Source: Symbiodinium natans
Taxonomy: Eukaryota; Sar; Dinophyceae; Suessiales; Symbiodiniaceae
Reading direction: 5' to 3'
DNA: 64,000 nt
Assembly (NCBI GenBank): GCA_905221605.1
Contig: CAJNDS010000447.1
Coordinates: 888,889 to 952,888 of the forward strand
Position 1 is the stretch's first letter; each line of letters begins with the position of its first letter. The position numbers and the translations under genes were made by a program. The notes under the pieces are model-generated. The model had not been told where the DNA came from and did no database searches. It saw only the letters and a list, made by a program, of their open reading frames with translations. Of the stretch, positions 33,481 to 44,862 are shown piece after piece.

Positions 33481-36179
33481 CTAAAACACTTTGCACCAGC
33501 GGCAGCGAGACCTGCAGACATCCCAAGGCATGAAGCAATTACCAAACACATCAATCTGATAGAAAGTATCCCTGATGACATGGTTCCGTTCATCCTCGCG
33601 GGGGTCCATAAAAGCAATGCTATTCCAGTAAAGAATCATGGTGAGAATATGACACGAAGACCGCACAATGTCAAATAGACACAAAATCATCGATCTCCGC
33701 AAGAGCTGTTGCAGACGAAAGTGAAGCACTCCCGTTCTCTGCGCTCTGCTTTCGCACTGGGTCAGCAGGGCCGCGCCGAGAGTACTGGAAGGGATTTCGC
33801 CCAAATAGCAGGCGCACGATCATGGGACCCAAAACGGGCACACGCGCAGTGCAAGAAGGCCCGGCGAACGCCACCAGGATGACGAAAGGACATACAACAC
33901 CGTTCACAATGACATCACCCCACTTGCCACCGAAGGGAACTCCAGGAATCCATTTGGGAGCCACAAGCAGAAGAAATGCCTGAGATCTTTGTGCAAAAGC
34001 CATGCGGTCGCGGGGCATCAACTGAAAGCCAATGCCCGCGACGAGGGCTTCAGCGGCAGCGACTGGCGGGATCCATGCAAATCCCGGCTCGGTCCTCCAC
34101 AAAGCCTTCACATTGGCTTATTTGTGCAAGACAGCTTAGGCACGGCGGAGGCAAACACGAGAGAACATCTCCTGAAGCGCAGCCTGGGTGCGGTGTTGAA
34201 GGCCTGTGTGATCCAGAAGACCAGGCTGATTGCAAACAAACCACGGCTCCAGTTTGAGGCGTTTCCCAGCTCGCCCGCGCGGGCTGTAGCGAGGCACAAC
34301 TCAGGAGTAGAGATGTTCATCCGGAGGAGTACCTGGGGTCGGTTAGGCCGGGATTCAAAAATCTTTACGGCAGGCGGATCTGTCTGGAAGCGTACAAGTG
34401 TCAAGGCATTTGAGGCCCAGGTACTGCCACTGCCTCGTCCACAGCCGCTTCCGTTCCGCTTGCTTCGATGCTGTTCCGGATGGACTCGAGATCCGCTGGG
34501 TTGGATGTCATCGCGTTTCCTGAAATCCCAAAAGGTCTTACGGTCTTGCTCTCCTTCTTTCCTAACATTACGATGTACATGGATGTAGGGGTCAAGGGTT
34601 TTGGGATCAATTCGTTACAACAAGTAGCAGGGTCCCTGTGTTACTTTGGGAGGACGCCTGAGCAATAAGGCAGCTAGTGCATTTTACTTCTCACAGCTGG
34701 TGCTAGGGTCGGATCTTGCCAGTGAAGCCGGCGCGCAAATATCGGGTTTGCTTTGCGGTCTCGGCACCTAACAATCGATCGTACTCCATTGCCCATGCAC
34801 ACAACGGGGCCAGGCAAACCGGCACGAAGTTGGAAGGCCTCCTGAAAGACAGCTGGAATGTGTTGGTCGCCAGGTAGGCGGCCACAAAGGTGCTACATGC
34901 AAAGACTGCGACTTCAGTGGTCTTCCATTCGTACCTGCCTGTCGTCATTAAGTACAGGAAGGAGATACCGAGAAGAAATGCGAGGGAAGCAAAAACAATG
35001 TTCGCCAAGAAGACGAGGTCGCCAGAGAACAGAGCCCAGTCCCTGTTTCCCAGCATCATCGTGCAGAAGCATATGCCCAACATCATGATAGACCAGCTTG
35101 ATGCTCGTAGTGTTCTTGACCAGCATTGCGGTGGCAAAGCTCTGGCCGTGAAGATGGCTTTGCCCCAGCTGTACGCTAGATATGCTTCGAAAACACACCT
35201 GCTTCTCGAGCAACAGTCAATGATGCAAGCTTACCTTTATCATCGCCACGAAGGAAAAACATCCAAAATTCAATGCGTTGCATGCAGGTAAGGCACCAAG
35301 CCCGCGTGTAGATACTGAGCTTGTGATTCGGTGCTGCCAGCACCTGCGTCGCAGATGCCAGCGCCCGGGCAAAGGGTGACTCCTCTGGGCTTGCGATCAT
35401 CCCGCCGATGTCTAAATTCTGCGGGTTCGAGAGGAAGCAGACATAGGCGGCTTTTGCACCATATGGCCACGAGCTTGTTACCTGGTCCAAGAACTCAAAG
35501 ATGCCCTCTGCCCATCCATGTGTGATAAACAAGTCGCATTTCAGGCCCTGTGGGTGGATCATCCTTGGATGCTCCTAATGCCTCCGGGGTTCAGGGCAAG
35601 GGCCAGGGAGTGATCATGCACCAGAGCTAGAGAGTACTGACGAAGAAAGGCACGCGCTAAAAGCCATCGAGCATCAATGCCCAACTGGGGTTGCCCGCCG
35701 CGGCCGTCACCGGCTTGATATATTGCGTGTTGACGGTGTACACAGATGGTCCGATTCGCGTGTCTGTGGCATCAAATGGATCTTGGTCTGTCGGTTTGAT
35801 CATTCCTGCGTTGCTCTTCGTCTCCCTGTCAACAACAATTTTGCCGTCACTTTTCAAGTGCTATTGGAACATGACAGACACTACAATCAACTACTTTTTC
35901 AAATCAGGATCAGGTGCCTGTCACGATGGCATGAAGAACAAGGCGACGAAACTGCTTGAGATCGTCGAGCGTTACGCACCACATATGTTGCTCGACTGCT
36001 TCATGAAGCCTAGAACCTTCATGCACGATGGGGTTCTGTGTGAGGGCAAGGTCTTCTGGTGTCAAGGGCTCGTGGCCTTTCAGGTGGTGGATGAGGAATG
36101 TGCATGCGGCGGCGCCCAGGAAGCCAACAACGAGAAGGCACACGGACAGGACGCCAGCGTAGGTGTCTTCCCCACACAT
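33481..36179 (-). CDS. TIR-like domain multi-pass membrane protein, intron-split
   Basis: Minus-strand exons, 5' to 3': about 36,179-35,930 (one transmembrane segment, then LTPEDLALTQNPIVHEGS); about 35,857-35,660 (DPFDATDTRIGPSVYTVN); 35,547-35,297 (CDLFITHGWAEGIFEFLDQV, VCFLSNPQN, ending IYTRA plus two bases of W); from 35,198 (CVFEAYLAYSWGKAIF), running into at least three hydrophobic helices to 34,703; then about 34,404-34,108 and 34,111-33,671 with more hydrophobic segments and perhaps 33,660-33,481. The intron 35,296-35,199 (GT...AG|G) restores YTRAW-CVFEAYLAY, the core of a TIR-like family (F-I/V-T/S-H-x-W ... R-x-W-C-x-x-E) that I recall as common in dinoflagellates. It probably senses or relays a signal at a membrane; that is inference. 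The internal junction and domain are well supported, other junctions are not resolved. Confidence 0.65.
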
Positions 36180-38370
36180 GCTTGTTCTCTCGCCTGGACC
36201 TTGGGTACCCTGTTCAACATAGTATTCAGCATTGTTTCGAATTTCGAATATAAATTCTTTCAGACTTCATACAAGAAATGTCTTGCCATAAACAAACCAG
36301 AACGTACTTCCTAAGGAGGGCCGAGGGACAGCACGTGAACTCGTATCCTCTGCCAAGATGTGGAGACCAACCTTCCTTCCCCATGGGGAAGAAACCCTCC
36401 AGACACTTGCACGGATCAGAAGGCGTTCCTTAAGGGAACCAAAGCGGAACCCTGAAAGTTCGGTTCATGTATGGCTCAGGCGGCTTAGGGACGTTGGGCT
36501 TAGGGCCCGTATACCACAAGAATCCCAAACGGGTTCTTTACGCAGAAAGCTCATTTGGCACCCAAGAATTCAGCATTACAATCCTCCGCATCATCGGTGC
36601 AAGCCCAATGTGCCTCGAGAGCTCCTTTTGGACAAACCGATGAGGAGCCCTCTTGGAAGCAAGTGGCCAGAACAAAGACATGGACGGCAAAACGGGGCCT
36701 GAATGACCGTGGCTGGCTCGGGAACTCCGACATAGCAAATCAGAGCTGCCGTGCTGTTGCTGCTCCTAGGATTGCACACTCTTCCTGTGTTACGACCCGA
36801 CTACGACTACCGTTTGCGTTGCCACCGCACCAGCATCAACCTTGTTACCACCACTGCCGGAGTAGCCTAGTCTAGATGTCTTCTCCCTGCCAGGGTGTAC
36901 ACAGTGCATGGGTTTAAGCCGACGGCCGCGAAAACATGCTGGTCTGCGCCTTCACAGATGAGAACGCAACCGAACGTGCTAAGCCAGGAAACAGAATCCC
37001 ACTTTTAGGCTGGGCCGTACAGTGCAAAAACCTCTAAACCCTCAATGCCCTTATGCACACCTAAAGACCTTCAAACAACTCTAAACACTTTAGGCCCTTA
37101 ACCCTAAAACCCGGAAGCCCTAAACGCACCAGGAAACCCACTGGAACATATTTCCAGGTAAACCTGCTGTGTCCCGGATTAGAGTTTAGGGCTCACTTCG
37201 GGGGTTCAGGGGCGAAAGTGCTTTAGTGGGAACCCTTTGCTTTACTTTAGGGGACTCTAGGCCTTGTATTGTATGGAGGTTCCTACTACAGATCCAGCCC
37301 GAAAGCCTGCGAGGGTCAAGCCACTCGAAAGGGGGGCCAAGGGGGGCAAGGCCAAGGCCTTCTATGGGAACCTCGGAAACCCGAACTGCCGGAAAAGGTG
37401 CATTCGTCCTTCTACTTCTGGTTTTCTTGAAGTTCCCCTTGGCTTCCCATATTCCTTTGAGAAATGCCTGGGTATAGTGTACTGCAAAATATAAAAGGCC
37501 TACAAGACTGGTACAGCATAGGCTAGAATGTTGTGTAGGCACACCTGTCACCCGTCATTTGCAACTCCGTACGACCTGTATTTTGCGACCCCCCGTTCCT
37601 CTAACCGTCTTCCAACCACTTGCGACACGTTGAGCTGTCCAAACATGTTACCCACATCGGCAGGCGTGTGGTTTTCCACCTGAAGCCCAACCCATCATTT
37701 GTGCTTACTTCGGCCGTTTAGACACGCTAGGAGTCACAGATGTGTTTGTGAGGGGGTGTGTTTTTGTGCATTTTTGTAAGCACTCCAAACGCTCGACTTT
37801 AAACCCGCGGTAGGTGGGGGGGCTTGGGGGGGGTGAGGGGATAATTCCGTACATGTAAACATTCTAAACCAATCCTCCCGAAACGCAAGCTCCTAACCTT
37901 AGACCCTGACCCTAACTCCATGCATTGATTGCGAGTTGGTTAAACCCAAACTTCACACCCTACCCTAAACTGGGCGTGGGTGCGGAGCTGCACTGTTGTT
38001 GTAAACACTGCGGGCTCTCAGATCCATTTTCAATCCCGGCCAATCAACTGCTGCTTTGGAACAGCTTCAACTAGAACGCTCCGTTTTGGAATCCCGGCCA
38101 ATCAACGGAGGCGTGAGGGAAAAACAGAAAATAATAAACAACCCAAGCGTGTATCTTGCTGTTAGATAATCCCTTCCCCCTAGCACTAAACCTCCCCAAT
38201 TTTAAATCTCATTTTTCCCGGACCCTGCCGGCGCCCAGCCCAATACTAAACCTGTTTGAGAATTCGGGGGGGGAGGGCTTCAGGGCCTTCGCTCTTGAGT
38301 TAGGTTTCGGAATTCAGGTTTTAGGATATAGACCCCCCCAAGTTTTAAAGATTTTTCGGGCCCAGGGGGA
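36180..38370. other. Spacer with degenerate CCCTAAA repeats
   Basis: 36,300-37,000 shows short coding-like frames on both strands but no domain. 37,030-37,180 and 37,850-37,970 have diverged telomere-like CCCTAAA/CTAAACC pieces. 38,030-38,110 holds a duplicated GGAATCCCGGCCAATCAAC-type segment (ATCCCGGCCAATCAACTG at 38,033; again at 38,090). Confidence 0.4.
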
Positions 38371-38375
38371 AGGGA

Positions 38376-39331
38376 TTACTCAAGCATGAACAGCTTGAGT
38401 CTTTGATCCGGGAGCTCCCAAGACCGCCCCTGCAAGCCGAAATGAGCACGACACTGCGGTGGAAGCGTGATTCCAGCCCAAACGCGCACCGCACCATGCG
38501 CTGCGGCGAGAGCACAATATTCAAAAATTGCACCGCGCTGTCGCGGGAGCAAGACTTCAAGCCCTTCAAAAGCCGGACCAATCAGTTGCGACCTCATGTA
38601 CCGTTTGCGCAGAAGGGCTGCCATGTGGTACCCGTTATTCGTGACCACATACGTTGCCATCCAAACATCCAAGAACGGCTCAAAAACTGTAAGCTGACTC
38701 CGGAATCAAACAAATGCGGCAGTCCGGTCTCAGAAGATGACGGGCTGCCCACAGTGTGTCAATATGCTTTACACACTCAGCTCGCCTGTTCCATCAAGCC
38801 GTCCACAGTCAGCTCCGTCGGTTTGGAGTCCAGAGGGAAAACACCGCTTAACTTTTCCTCCCCCACAAGATGGAAGCCATGCGTGAGGTCATGGTGCAAG
38901 TGCTCATCGGGCCAATCCAAGGACTTGCCCCTCCAGCTCCTGAGCCACTTTCTCCAAATGACGAAGAGGTTCAGCTTACATTTAACAACAGTCAAAGGAC
39001 CATCGAGGAGCACTCTGGCAATAACAGTCAAGACCTGGTCAGGCAGAGCTGTGGCCACCTCGAAGAAGTGCGTTAGGGTAAGAGAGACAGAGTGGCCAGC
39101 TAGCAAGACCTGATCTGCCAGCTTTCTGTGGGGTTGAGGGCGCTGCGAGAAGACCACTCCGCTTTCAAAATTAAACCGGAGGACCTTAGAACCGACAGGC
39201 ACTGGGCCTGAGAGGCCGGACGGAGAAGACATAGCATGAGCGGAGCCCAGGGCCAGCGAGGCCGCGGAAGCATACCGATTGTAAAACACCTCGGGAAACT
39301 TTCGGCAGTGGAGAAATCCCCGAAAGGGCAC
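38376..39331 (-). CDS. Unrecognised coding region (two frames) next to the copia insertion
   Basis: A minus-strand frame 39,331-38,777 (184 residues, with VFYNRYASAASLALGSAHAM and VLLAGHSVSLTLTHFFEVA) stops, and a second frame 38,672-38,376 (98 residues, ATYVVTNNGYHMAALLRKRY) follows after about 100 bases; either an intron or a disruption separates them. Composition is coding-like and antisense frames are poorer. No family recognised. The LTR element inserted at 39,396-39,400, just upstream of this region, and may have separated it from its 5' part. Confidence 0.35.
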
Positions 39332-39395
39332 CCCAAGGGCGGAGGATGTGAATTGTCACACCGGCGTGCAAGCGCGGACAATTCGGGCAGAGAGG

Positions 39396-39400
39396 TCAAA
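39396..39400. repeat. Target-site duplication TCAAA (left copy)
   Basis: TCAAA directly precedes the left LTR; the same five bases follow the right LTR at 49,990-49,994. Five-base duplications are usual for copia integrases. Confidence 0.9.
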
Positions 39401-39611
39401 TGTTAAAGAACGGGCTTTCCTAAAGGGTTTCCTAAACCACCACCGCGGCTCACTTTTCGCTTCACCGCTCTGCTGTGGTTTCTGTCCTGTCACTCCTTTG
39501 AGACTGGGGAGTCTCCTCTTGAGCCTGGGCCACAAAGTTGGTTCCTGGCTCAATCTGTGCATTCTCCTACACATACAACAGTGTGTTCCTACTAGGCTGG
39601 AATGTTTAACA
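39401..39611 (-). repeat. 3' LTR
   Basis: Same 211-bp sequence as the 5' LTR, no difference seen by eye. Several YAGGA motifs lie in the LTR itself. Confidence 0.96.
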
Positions 39612-39621
39612 CCCCGCCTTC
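39612..39621 (-). promoter_or_regulatory. Polypurine tract
   Basis: GAAGGCGGGG immediately before the 3' LTR on the minus strand, the expected position of the plus-strand primer. One pyrimidine interrupts it. Confidence 0.7.
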
Positions 39622-39912
39622 GAAGTTAGTGAAAGTCGTAGACTAAGCTGGCTTCGACTCTCTTTCCTGAACACACACAAGTGTTTGAAACTCTTTCCTC
39701 AGCGCAGACTCTTTCAAGTCCACTGGCGAATCTCTCCAAGTTCGCTCACATTTCCTTCAAACGAAATGTCTACTATCCTGTACAAAACAAAACGCTGCTG
39801 TTCCTACTTTACTCGGATCATCATCCTGAAACAAACTGCAAAAGAAAACTTTCCTGGAGCTAGTCAAGCTCTCAGTCCGTCCTAGCTCACTGTGCCAAGC
39901 TCACTTTCCTTT

Positions 39913-42900
39913 TCACGAAAAGCTTGTGATCTCGTAGTAGCCATCGTCGACGTCCTTGCTGCTGCTGCTGCTGCTTCCTTTTCCTTCTTCTCCTTTCTCC
40001 TGGCTTTTGTCCTTCTCTTTCCTTTTCTCCTCAACGAACTTCTCGAACTTCTTGAGCTGCTCGTCGCAAACTTTCCTGCCGTTCTTGTCCTTGTGCTGCT
40101 TCACCCATTTTCCTTCACCGGGACTTTTTCCTTCTGAATCGAAGAAGTACCAGTACTGGCTGTCGTTGTTCCACTTCCACTGGTAGAACTTTTCCTTGTA
40201 CTGGAAGACGGCGTAGCTGTTCCTTGTCTTGTCTTTTCCTGAGCCTTTCACGTAGCTCCTCGGCGAGTACGGTCCTTTTTCCTTCACCTCTGGGTCTTCC
40301 TTCTCCTTCTTTTCCTTTGGCTCCTCCTTCTCTGGCTCCTCCTTTTCCTTTGCTGGGCTGCGGCTCTCCTCTTCCGTTGTTGATCCTGCATCGCTTCCTC
40401 TTTGGCTGAGTGCCTTCTCGAGCCTTTCAATCCTTTCCTTGTCCTTCTCTCTTTCCTGCATAAGCAAGAGGACTGCTTCCTCGAGCTCCTTCCTTGCTTC
40501 TGCTTCCTTCTCTGCTGCTGCTGCTTGGGCTGCTGCATTCTTCCTGTGCCTTTCCTCTTCTTCCTTGGCCTTGACTGCTGCTGCCTTTGCTTCCTTGGCT
40601 TCCTTTGCTGCCTGTGCTTCCTTTGCTTCCTGTGCTTCCTTTGCTTGCTTGGCTGCTGCCTCTCGTGCTTCTTCCTCCTTGGCTTGCCTTTCCTTCTCAA
40701 GTCTCCTATCGTTCTCCTCTGCTGCTGCTTCTAAGGTCTTCTTCAACTTTGCCTTCAGCTCCTCTTCTTGTTCCTTTGACAACGGCTGCTGTCCTCCTGA
40801 TCCTGAGCTTGTCTTTCCTTCTTCTTCTCCTGCATGGCCTTTCTTCTTCTTGTTCTTTCCTTTTCCTTTCTCGTGCTTGTAGGCGTAGTCGTAGTCGCAC
40901 CAAATCTTTTCCTGCGTCACGTAGTGCTGGCGGTAAATCGAGCCATTCTCGGTGTAGAACTTCCACTCGGACGAAAAATCGCGTGGGTACTCGAAATCGC
41001 TTTCCTTGTCTTTTGACTCTTCTGCTTTCCTTTGGATCTCCTCGTTGATTCGGCGGATCTTCTCGGTGATGCTCTCGGCTTCCTCTTCCTTGTTCTTTCC
41101 TCCTTTCGAACTTGTAGTTGAGGTAGTCCACGATGTAGCTTCATCCTTTCCTTCCTGCTTTTCCTTCGAACTGGTAGATGAGGTAGTCCACGATGTAGCT
41201 TCTTCCTTTCCTTCTTTCGAACTTGTAGTCGGCGTAGTCCACGATGTAGCTTCATCTTTTCCTTCCTGCTTTCCTTTCGAACTGGTAGATGAGGTAGTCC
41301 ACGATGTAGTTTCCTGAAGATGCCCTTCACGACGAAGTTCTGCTTCCAGTTCTCTGTCCTTTCTTTCCTTCTCCGCGTTGTTCTCCTCGTTGTCTTCTTC
41401 CTCTTCTTCTTCTTCCTGGGCGTACCACTTCACGAAATCTTCAAGGCTTTCGATTCTTTCCTTCAAGTCTTTGACGATCTCCTTCACCTCGTCTTTGGCT
41501 TCTGCTTCATTTTGCTTGATCTCCTTCACGATGTTCTTGATCTCTTCTGTTTCCTTCTTGTAGTCGGACAGGAGCTTCTGGGTTGCTTGGCTTTCCTCTG
41601 CCAAACGACTCATGTTCATGCTGCTTTCCTGCAAAGAGATGGAGACACTCTCCATGGACTCGCTGCGTTCCTGGCGCGTCGTTTCCAGGATCTCACGTAG
41701 TTCCTGCACCAACTGGTTGAAGCTGGTTTCTTCTCCAGTGTCACTCATGGCTACAGGTTTCCTGGCTTCTCTACTGGGCTCTCTACAGTGTTCCTGCTCT
41801 ACTTCTACAGCTTGACTGCTGCACTCGGAATGCGGCGAATTTCCTGCTCCTACTCTCTCTGCACAAACAGTTCCTACTTCACATGCACACATGTTTCCTG
41901 CATGAAGACTGTTCCTACAACAAGACATGACTGTTCCTAACGCAAATTCACTCGTGTCAGAAATGCACATGACGTCCTGCTCACATGCTCTCATGACTGA
42001 CATGTCTGTTCCTGAAACTTTTCCTGAACCCTCAAACACAAAACCTTCTGAAATTCCTGCAATGGTTGAAAACATCAAAGCTGCAAACGCGAATGTTCCT
42101 TTACTCTTGATCAACCTCACAGTAGCCTTAGCTTGTTCCTGGGTTCGGTGGTCTTTGAGCTCTTGTTTTCCTACGGGTTCGTTGTCTTCAGTTTGGAATC
42201 CTAGCCAATGCAAAAGAAGTTTGATACGCTTTCCTGACAAGGGCTTAGTTCCTATATCGGCGGTGTTGTCCTTGGTCCCTACTGGGTGCACGCTAACGGT
42301 TCCTTGTTTGTGGAGGTCTTGAAGAAACAAGGTCCTGATCTGCAAATGTTTGACTCTTCCTACTCCCTGCCGAGTGATGATACCTCGGGCTGCCGAAGAA
42401 TCAAGATGCAAATGTACTACACAACGTTTTCCTGTCAAGAACTGAATTGCTTCCTTCAACAGAATTGAATCTGATGCTGCCGATGCTGCGGCGTAGTACT
42501 CTGCTTCACCAGAGCTGAGCGAGACTGTCTTCTGGCTTCGAGAGAAACTATAGATCACCTGTCCATCCAGAAATACGTTTCCTGAGCTGGTTGATCTACG
42601 AGTGTCTTTCTTTCCTGCCCAATCACTGTCGCTGAATACCTCTAGAAGATGATACTCTTTGGACTCTACTCCAGTGAAATCATAGCTACCGTTCCTGATA
42701 CTCTCATGAAGATTGCTGAGGCCTCTGGGGGTCTTCCTGTACACAAGATGATAGCCTTCTGTCTTAGACATGTACTGCACAAGATGAATCAAGTGTTTCC
42801 ATGATCCATACGTAGGTTCCGACATCTTTGACGCTAGTCCACGTACTGCGAACTGCAAATCCGGTCTATCCTGGCCTACATACAGTAAGATTCCTACACA

Positions 42901-44862
42901 CTTTCGGAATGATGCTGCTTGTTCCTGGTCAAGACTGTTGGTGTGATCGGCTTCCTGGCTTTCATGGGTGCAAGGAGTTGGCTTTGAGGCTGTGCTCTTG
43001 AGTTTGAGTTCTTCCTTGAGCTTGATGAGATACTTCGGGTCACTCTTGATGTGCAACTCATGGTTGTGGTACGTAAATTTCCTCTTGAGGAATCTAATGG
43101 TCTGAAGCGACTCTCTTACTGCAAGTTCTTGCTCAGTGAGAAAAGGGCCTTCGATCTTGAGTTCGTAGGTTTTGCCTAACATGCTCAGAACTGGCGCAAG
43201 GCTCCTATTCTTTCCTGCTGCTTGAATGTCGTCTACGTGTACAACAAGAATACTCTTCATCTTGTCACGAAACAAAGTTGGACATGCAACACACCTGTCA
43301 AAGTCCTGTTCCTGCAAAGTGCTCGCAAAGTGGTCACTCCACAACAATGCTGCATCTCTCTGTCCTGGAAGTACACGCAAGAGTAACAAACCTTCGTTCC
43401 TGCAGTTGGGATCTTCTTCTCCGAAAAGCTCTACATATTCCTTTGGGAATTCACACGCTGTCCTGTTCCTTTGGGGTACCTGAAGGAATGCGTCCTTCAC
43501 ATCTACAGAATACAATGCATACTCCTGCTGCAATCCTAGTACCGGGATCAGTCTCACCAGCGAGGCGCTCGTCGCCGGACTGAACGTGTCTGTGCGGTGT
43601 TCCTGTGTCTTGAACTCCCGCGCAACTAATCGAGCTCTACGAATCCATCGGTTTCCTCTAAATCTCCAGTCAAACACAAACTTCGTGGTAAGCCACTTGG
43701 TTCCTACGTCTCTCTCTTCGTTTCCTTCACAGTTCTCTCCTCTCTCTTCTTCTCTCTCAAGTTCCTGCAAAGGGACTCGGTCTACTGCTTTCATGTCCTT
43801 GAGACGATCGATCTCGGTGACCATCGCTTCTCGATCCAAGACTCTGAGTTCCTCCTCTGAAAGTTCTGGAGGTCCTGCATCTTCACTCGTGAAAATGTCC
43901 TGTTCTTCATCTGAGTCACCAATCTCAGAATAGGTGTCTTCCCAGAAAATGTCGTCAGTTCCTGCTTCAGGAAGTTCCTCATCATTGTGCTCAAAAACTC
44001 TTCCTACGTTGAAAGGTGGATACTTCTTAGTTGGGGAATCCAGCTTCGGGATCTTGGAACCTGTTCCTACATCTTCAAACTGTGCTTTCCTAAGCTGTGG
44101 AGGTCCTCGTGCTGTGAGAAGTTCACTCAACATTGCACTGTCTGGCAAAAGTTCTTCAGACTCACCACCATCAGAAACATCCATACCTAGCTCTTTTTCC
44201 TGGGGACTGCTTGAAGACGAAGGGTCACTAGACAACACATCTGACGCTGCTTCAGGTTCAACTTCTTCAAGATCTTGTTCGGCTTTCCTCTTTTGGGCTG
44301 CTTGGTGCTGTTTGGCTTTACCTGCTAAATACGTCGTCCTTGGGATCACTGGTCCTGGCTTCTCACCAGAATCCCCGCCTTGGATGACAACTGCCTCAGA
44401 TTGACTCTGAGGTCCTGAAGGTTTGTCCTGCACTGCTTGGTCCTGTTCACCGGTCTCACCCATGATCTGGGTCATTACTGGTTTTGGTCCTGGAAGGCTT
44501 TTCTTGGGAACTACTCTGGTTGCTAGAGTGGTGTGCTTCACTTCCCATGAATGGATTCCTACACTGCTGATTGCCTTAGCGTCGAAATGTTCAGGGCAAC
44601 GCTTTGCACTTCTGCTAGTTTTGATACCATCCATGTGCCAAGTGATGTACAAGTCGTTGTCAGACTTTCCTAAGAACACTCCTCTCAACCACAAAGGATC
44701 ACCTTTCCTGCTACTCTTCACGCCTGTCCTGTTAGCCAACACCATCAAACTCTCTCCAAACTTTGAAACGGGCGACCTGAAATCCACTCGTAAGGGGTCA
44801 TCCCTGTTCCTGAGTGTCGATGGTACCTGTTGATTATCCAGCTGGCATGTCGAAATGCCCAA
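39913..44862 (-). CDS. Copia integrase C-terminus, RT, RNase H and long C-terminal extension
   Basis: 1649-residue frame. Residues 30-75 finish integrase (PVSKFGESLMVL, LRGVFLGKS). RT: KFVFDWRFRG near 394, YSVDVKDAFLQVP near 451 and catalytic VHVDD at 541-545. RNase H: FSDSDWAG near 743, SLSSGEAEYYAA near 781, HLDSS near 819, ending about 889. The following roughly 760 residues are not a normal copia part: a hydrophobic stretch 922-944, a Cys-rich segment to about 1025, a long coiled coil (about 1045-1200), four imperfect repeats EATSWTTSTSSK (about 1230-1320), a WW-like motif (SSEWKFYTENGSIYRQ to WCDYDYAY), an Ala/Lys/Glu coiled coil, and a second aromatic motif (FYQWKWNNDSQYWYFF). The frame is intact to its stop. 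Confidence 0.9.
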   Translation of the reverse strand: MGISTCQLDNQQVPSTLRNRDDPLRVDFRSPVSKFGESLMVLANRTGVKSSRKGDPLWLRGVFLGKSDNDLYITWHMDGIKTSRSAKRCPEHFDAKAISSVGIHSWEVKHTTLATRVVPKKSLPGPKPVMTQIMGETGEQDQAVQDKPSGPQSQSEAVVIQGGDSGEKPGPVIPRTTYLAGKAKQHQAAQKRKAEQDLEEVEPEAASDVLSSDPSSSSSPQEKELGMDVSDGGESEELLPDSAMLSELLTARGPPQLRKAQFEDVGTGSKIPKLDSPTKKYPPFNVGRVFEHNDEELPEAGTDDIFWEDTYSEIGDSDEEQDIFTSEDAGPPELSEEELRVLDREAMVTEIDRLKDMKAVDRVPLQELEREEERGENCEGNEERDVGTKWLTTKFVFDWRFRGNRWIRRARLVAREFKTQEHRTDTFSPATSASLVRLIPVLGLQQEYALYSVDVKDAFLQVPQRNRTACEFPKEYVELFGEEDPNCRNEGLLLLRVLPGQRDAALLWSDHFASTLQEQDFDRCVACPTLFRDKMKSILVVHVDDIQAAGKNRSLAPVLSMLGKTYELKIEGPFLTEQELAVRESLQTIRFLKRKFTYHNHELHIKSDPKYLIKLKEELKLKSTASKPTPCTHESQEADHTNSLDQEQAASFRKCVGILLYVGQDRPDLQFAVRGLASKMSEPTYGSWKHLIHLVQYMSKTEGYHLVYRKTPRGLSNLHESIRNGSYDFTGVESKEYHLLEVFSDSDWAGKKDTRRSTSSGNVFLDGQVIYSFSRSQKTVSLSSGEAEYYAAASAASDSILLKEAIQFLTGKRCVVHLHLDSSAARGIITRQGVGRVKHLQIRTLFLQDLHKQGTVSVHPVGTKDNTADIGTKPLSGKRIKLLLHWLGFQTEDNEPVGKQELKDHRTQEQAKATVRLIKSKGTFAFAALMFSTIAGISEGFVFEGSGKVSGTDMSVMRACEQDVMCISDTSEFALGTVMSCCRNSLHAGNMCACEVGTVCAERVGAGNSPHSECSSQAVEVEQEHCREPSREARKPVAMSDTGEETSFNQLVQELREILETTRQERSESMESVSISLQESSMNMSRLAEESQATQKLLSDYKKETEEIKNIVKEIKQNEAEAKDEVKEIVKDLKERIESLEDFVKWYAQEEEEEEEDNEENNAEKERKDRELEAELRREGHLQETTSWTTSSTSSKGKQEGKDEATSWTTPTTSSKEGKEEATSWTTSSTSSKEKQEGKDEATSWTTSTTSSKGGKNKEEEAESITEKIRRINEEIQRKAEESKDKESDFEYPRDFSSEWKFYTENGSIYRQHYVTQEKIWCDYDYAYKHEKGKGKNKKKKGHAGEEEGKTSSGSGGQQPLSKEQEEELKAKLKKTLEAAAEENDRRLEKERQAKEEEAREAAAKQAKEAQEAKEAQAAKEAKEAKAAAVKAKEEEERHRKNAAAQAAAAEKEAEARKELEEAVLLLMQEREKDKERIERLEKALSQRGSDAGSTTEEESRSPAKEKEEPEKEEPKEKKEKEDPEVKEKGPYSPRSYVKGSGKDKTRNSYAVFQYKEKFYQWKWNNDSQYWYFFDSEGKSPGEGKWVKQHKDKNGRKVCDEQLKKFEKFVEEKRKEKDKSQEKGEEGKGSSSSSSKDVDDGYYEITSFS
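44745..44862 (-). promoter_or_regulatory. Integrase frame transition (-1)
   Basis: Integrase homology moves from TPYEWISGR in one frame to PVSKFGES in the other at the CGCCCGTTTC segment near 44,765-44,775. A -1 move, or one missing C in the CCC run, restores continuity. Confidence 0.5.

Noticed and set aside
39913..42000. Ser/Phe/Leu-rich plus-strand frames antisense to the copia extension
   Set aside because: Antisense of Glu/Lys-rich coding sequence; no independent support.
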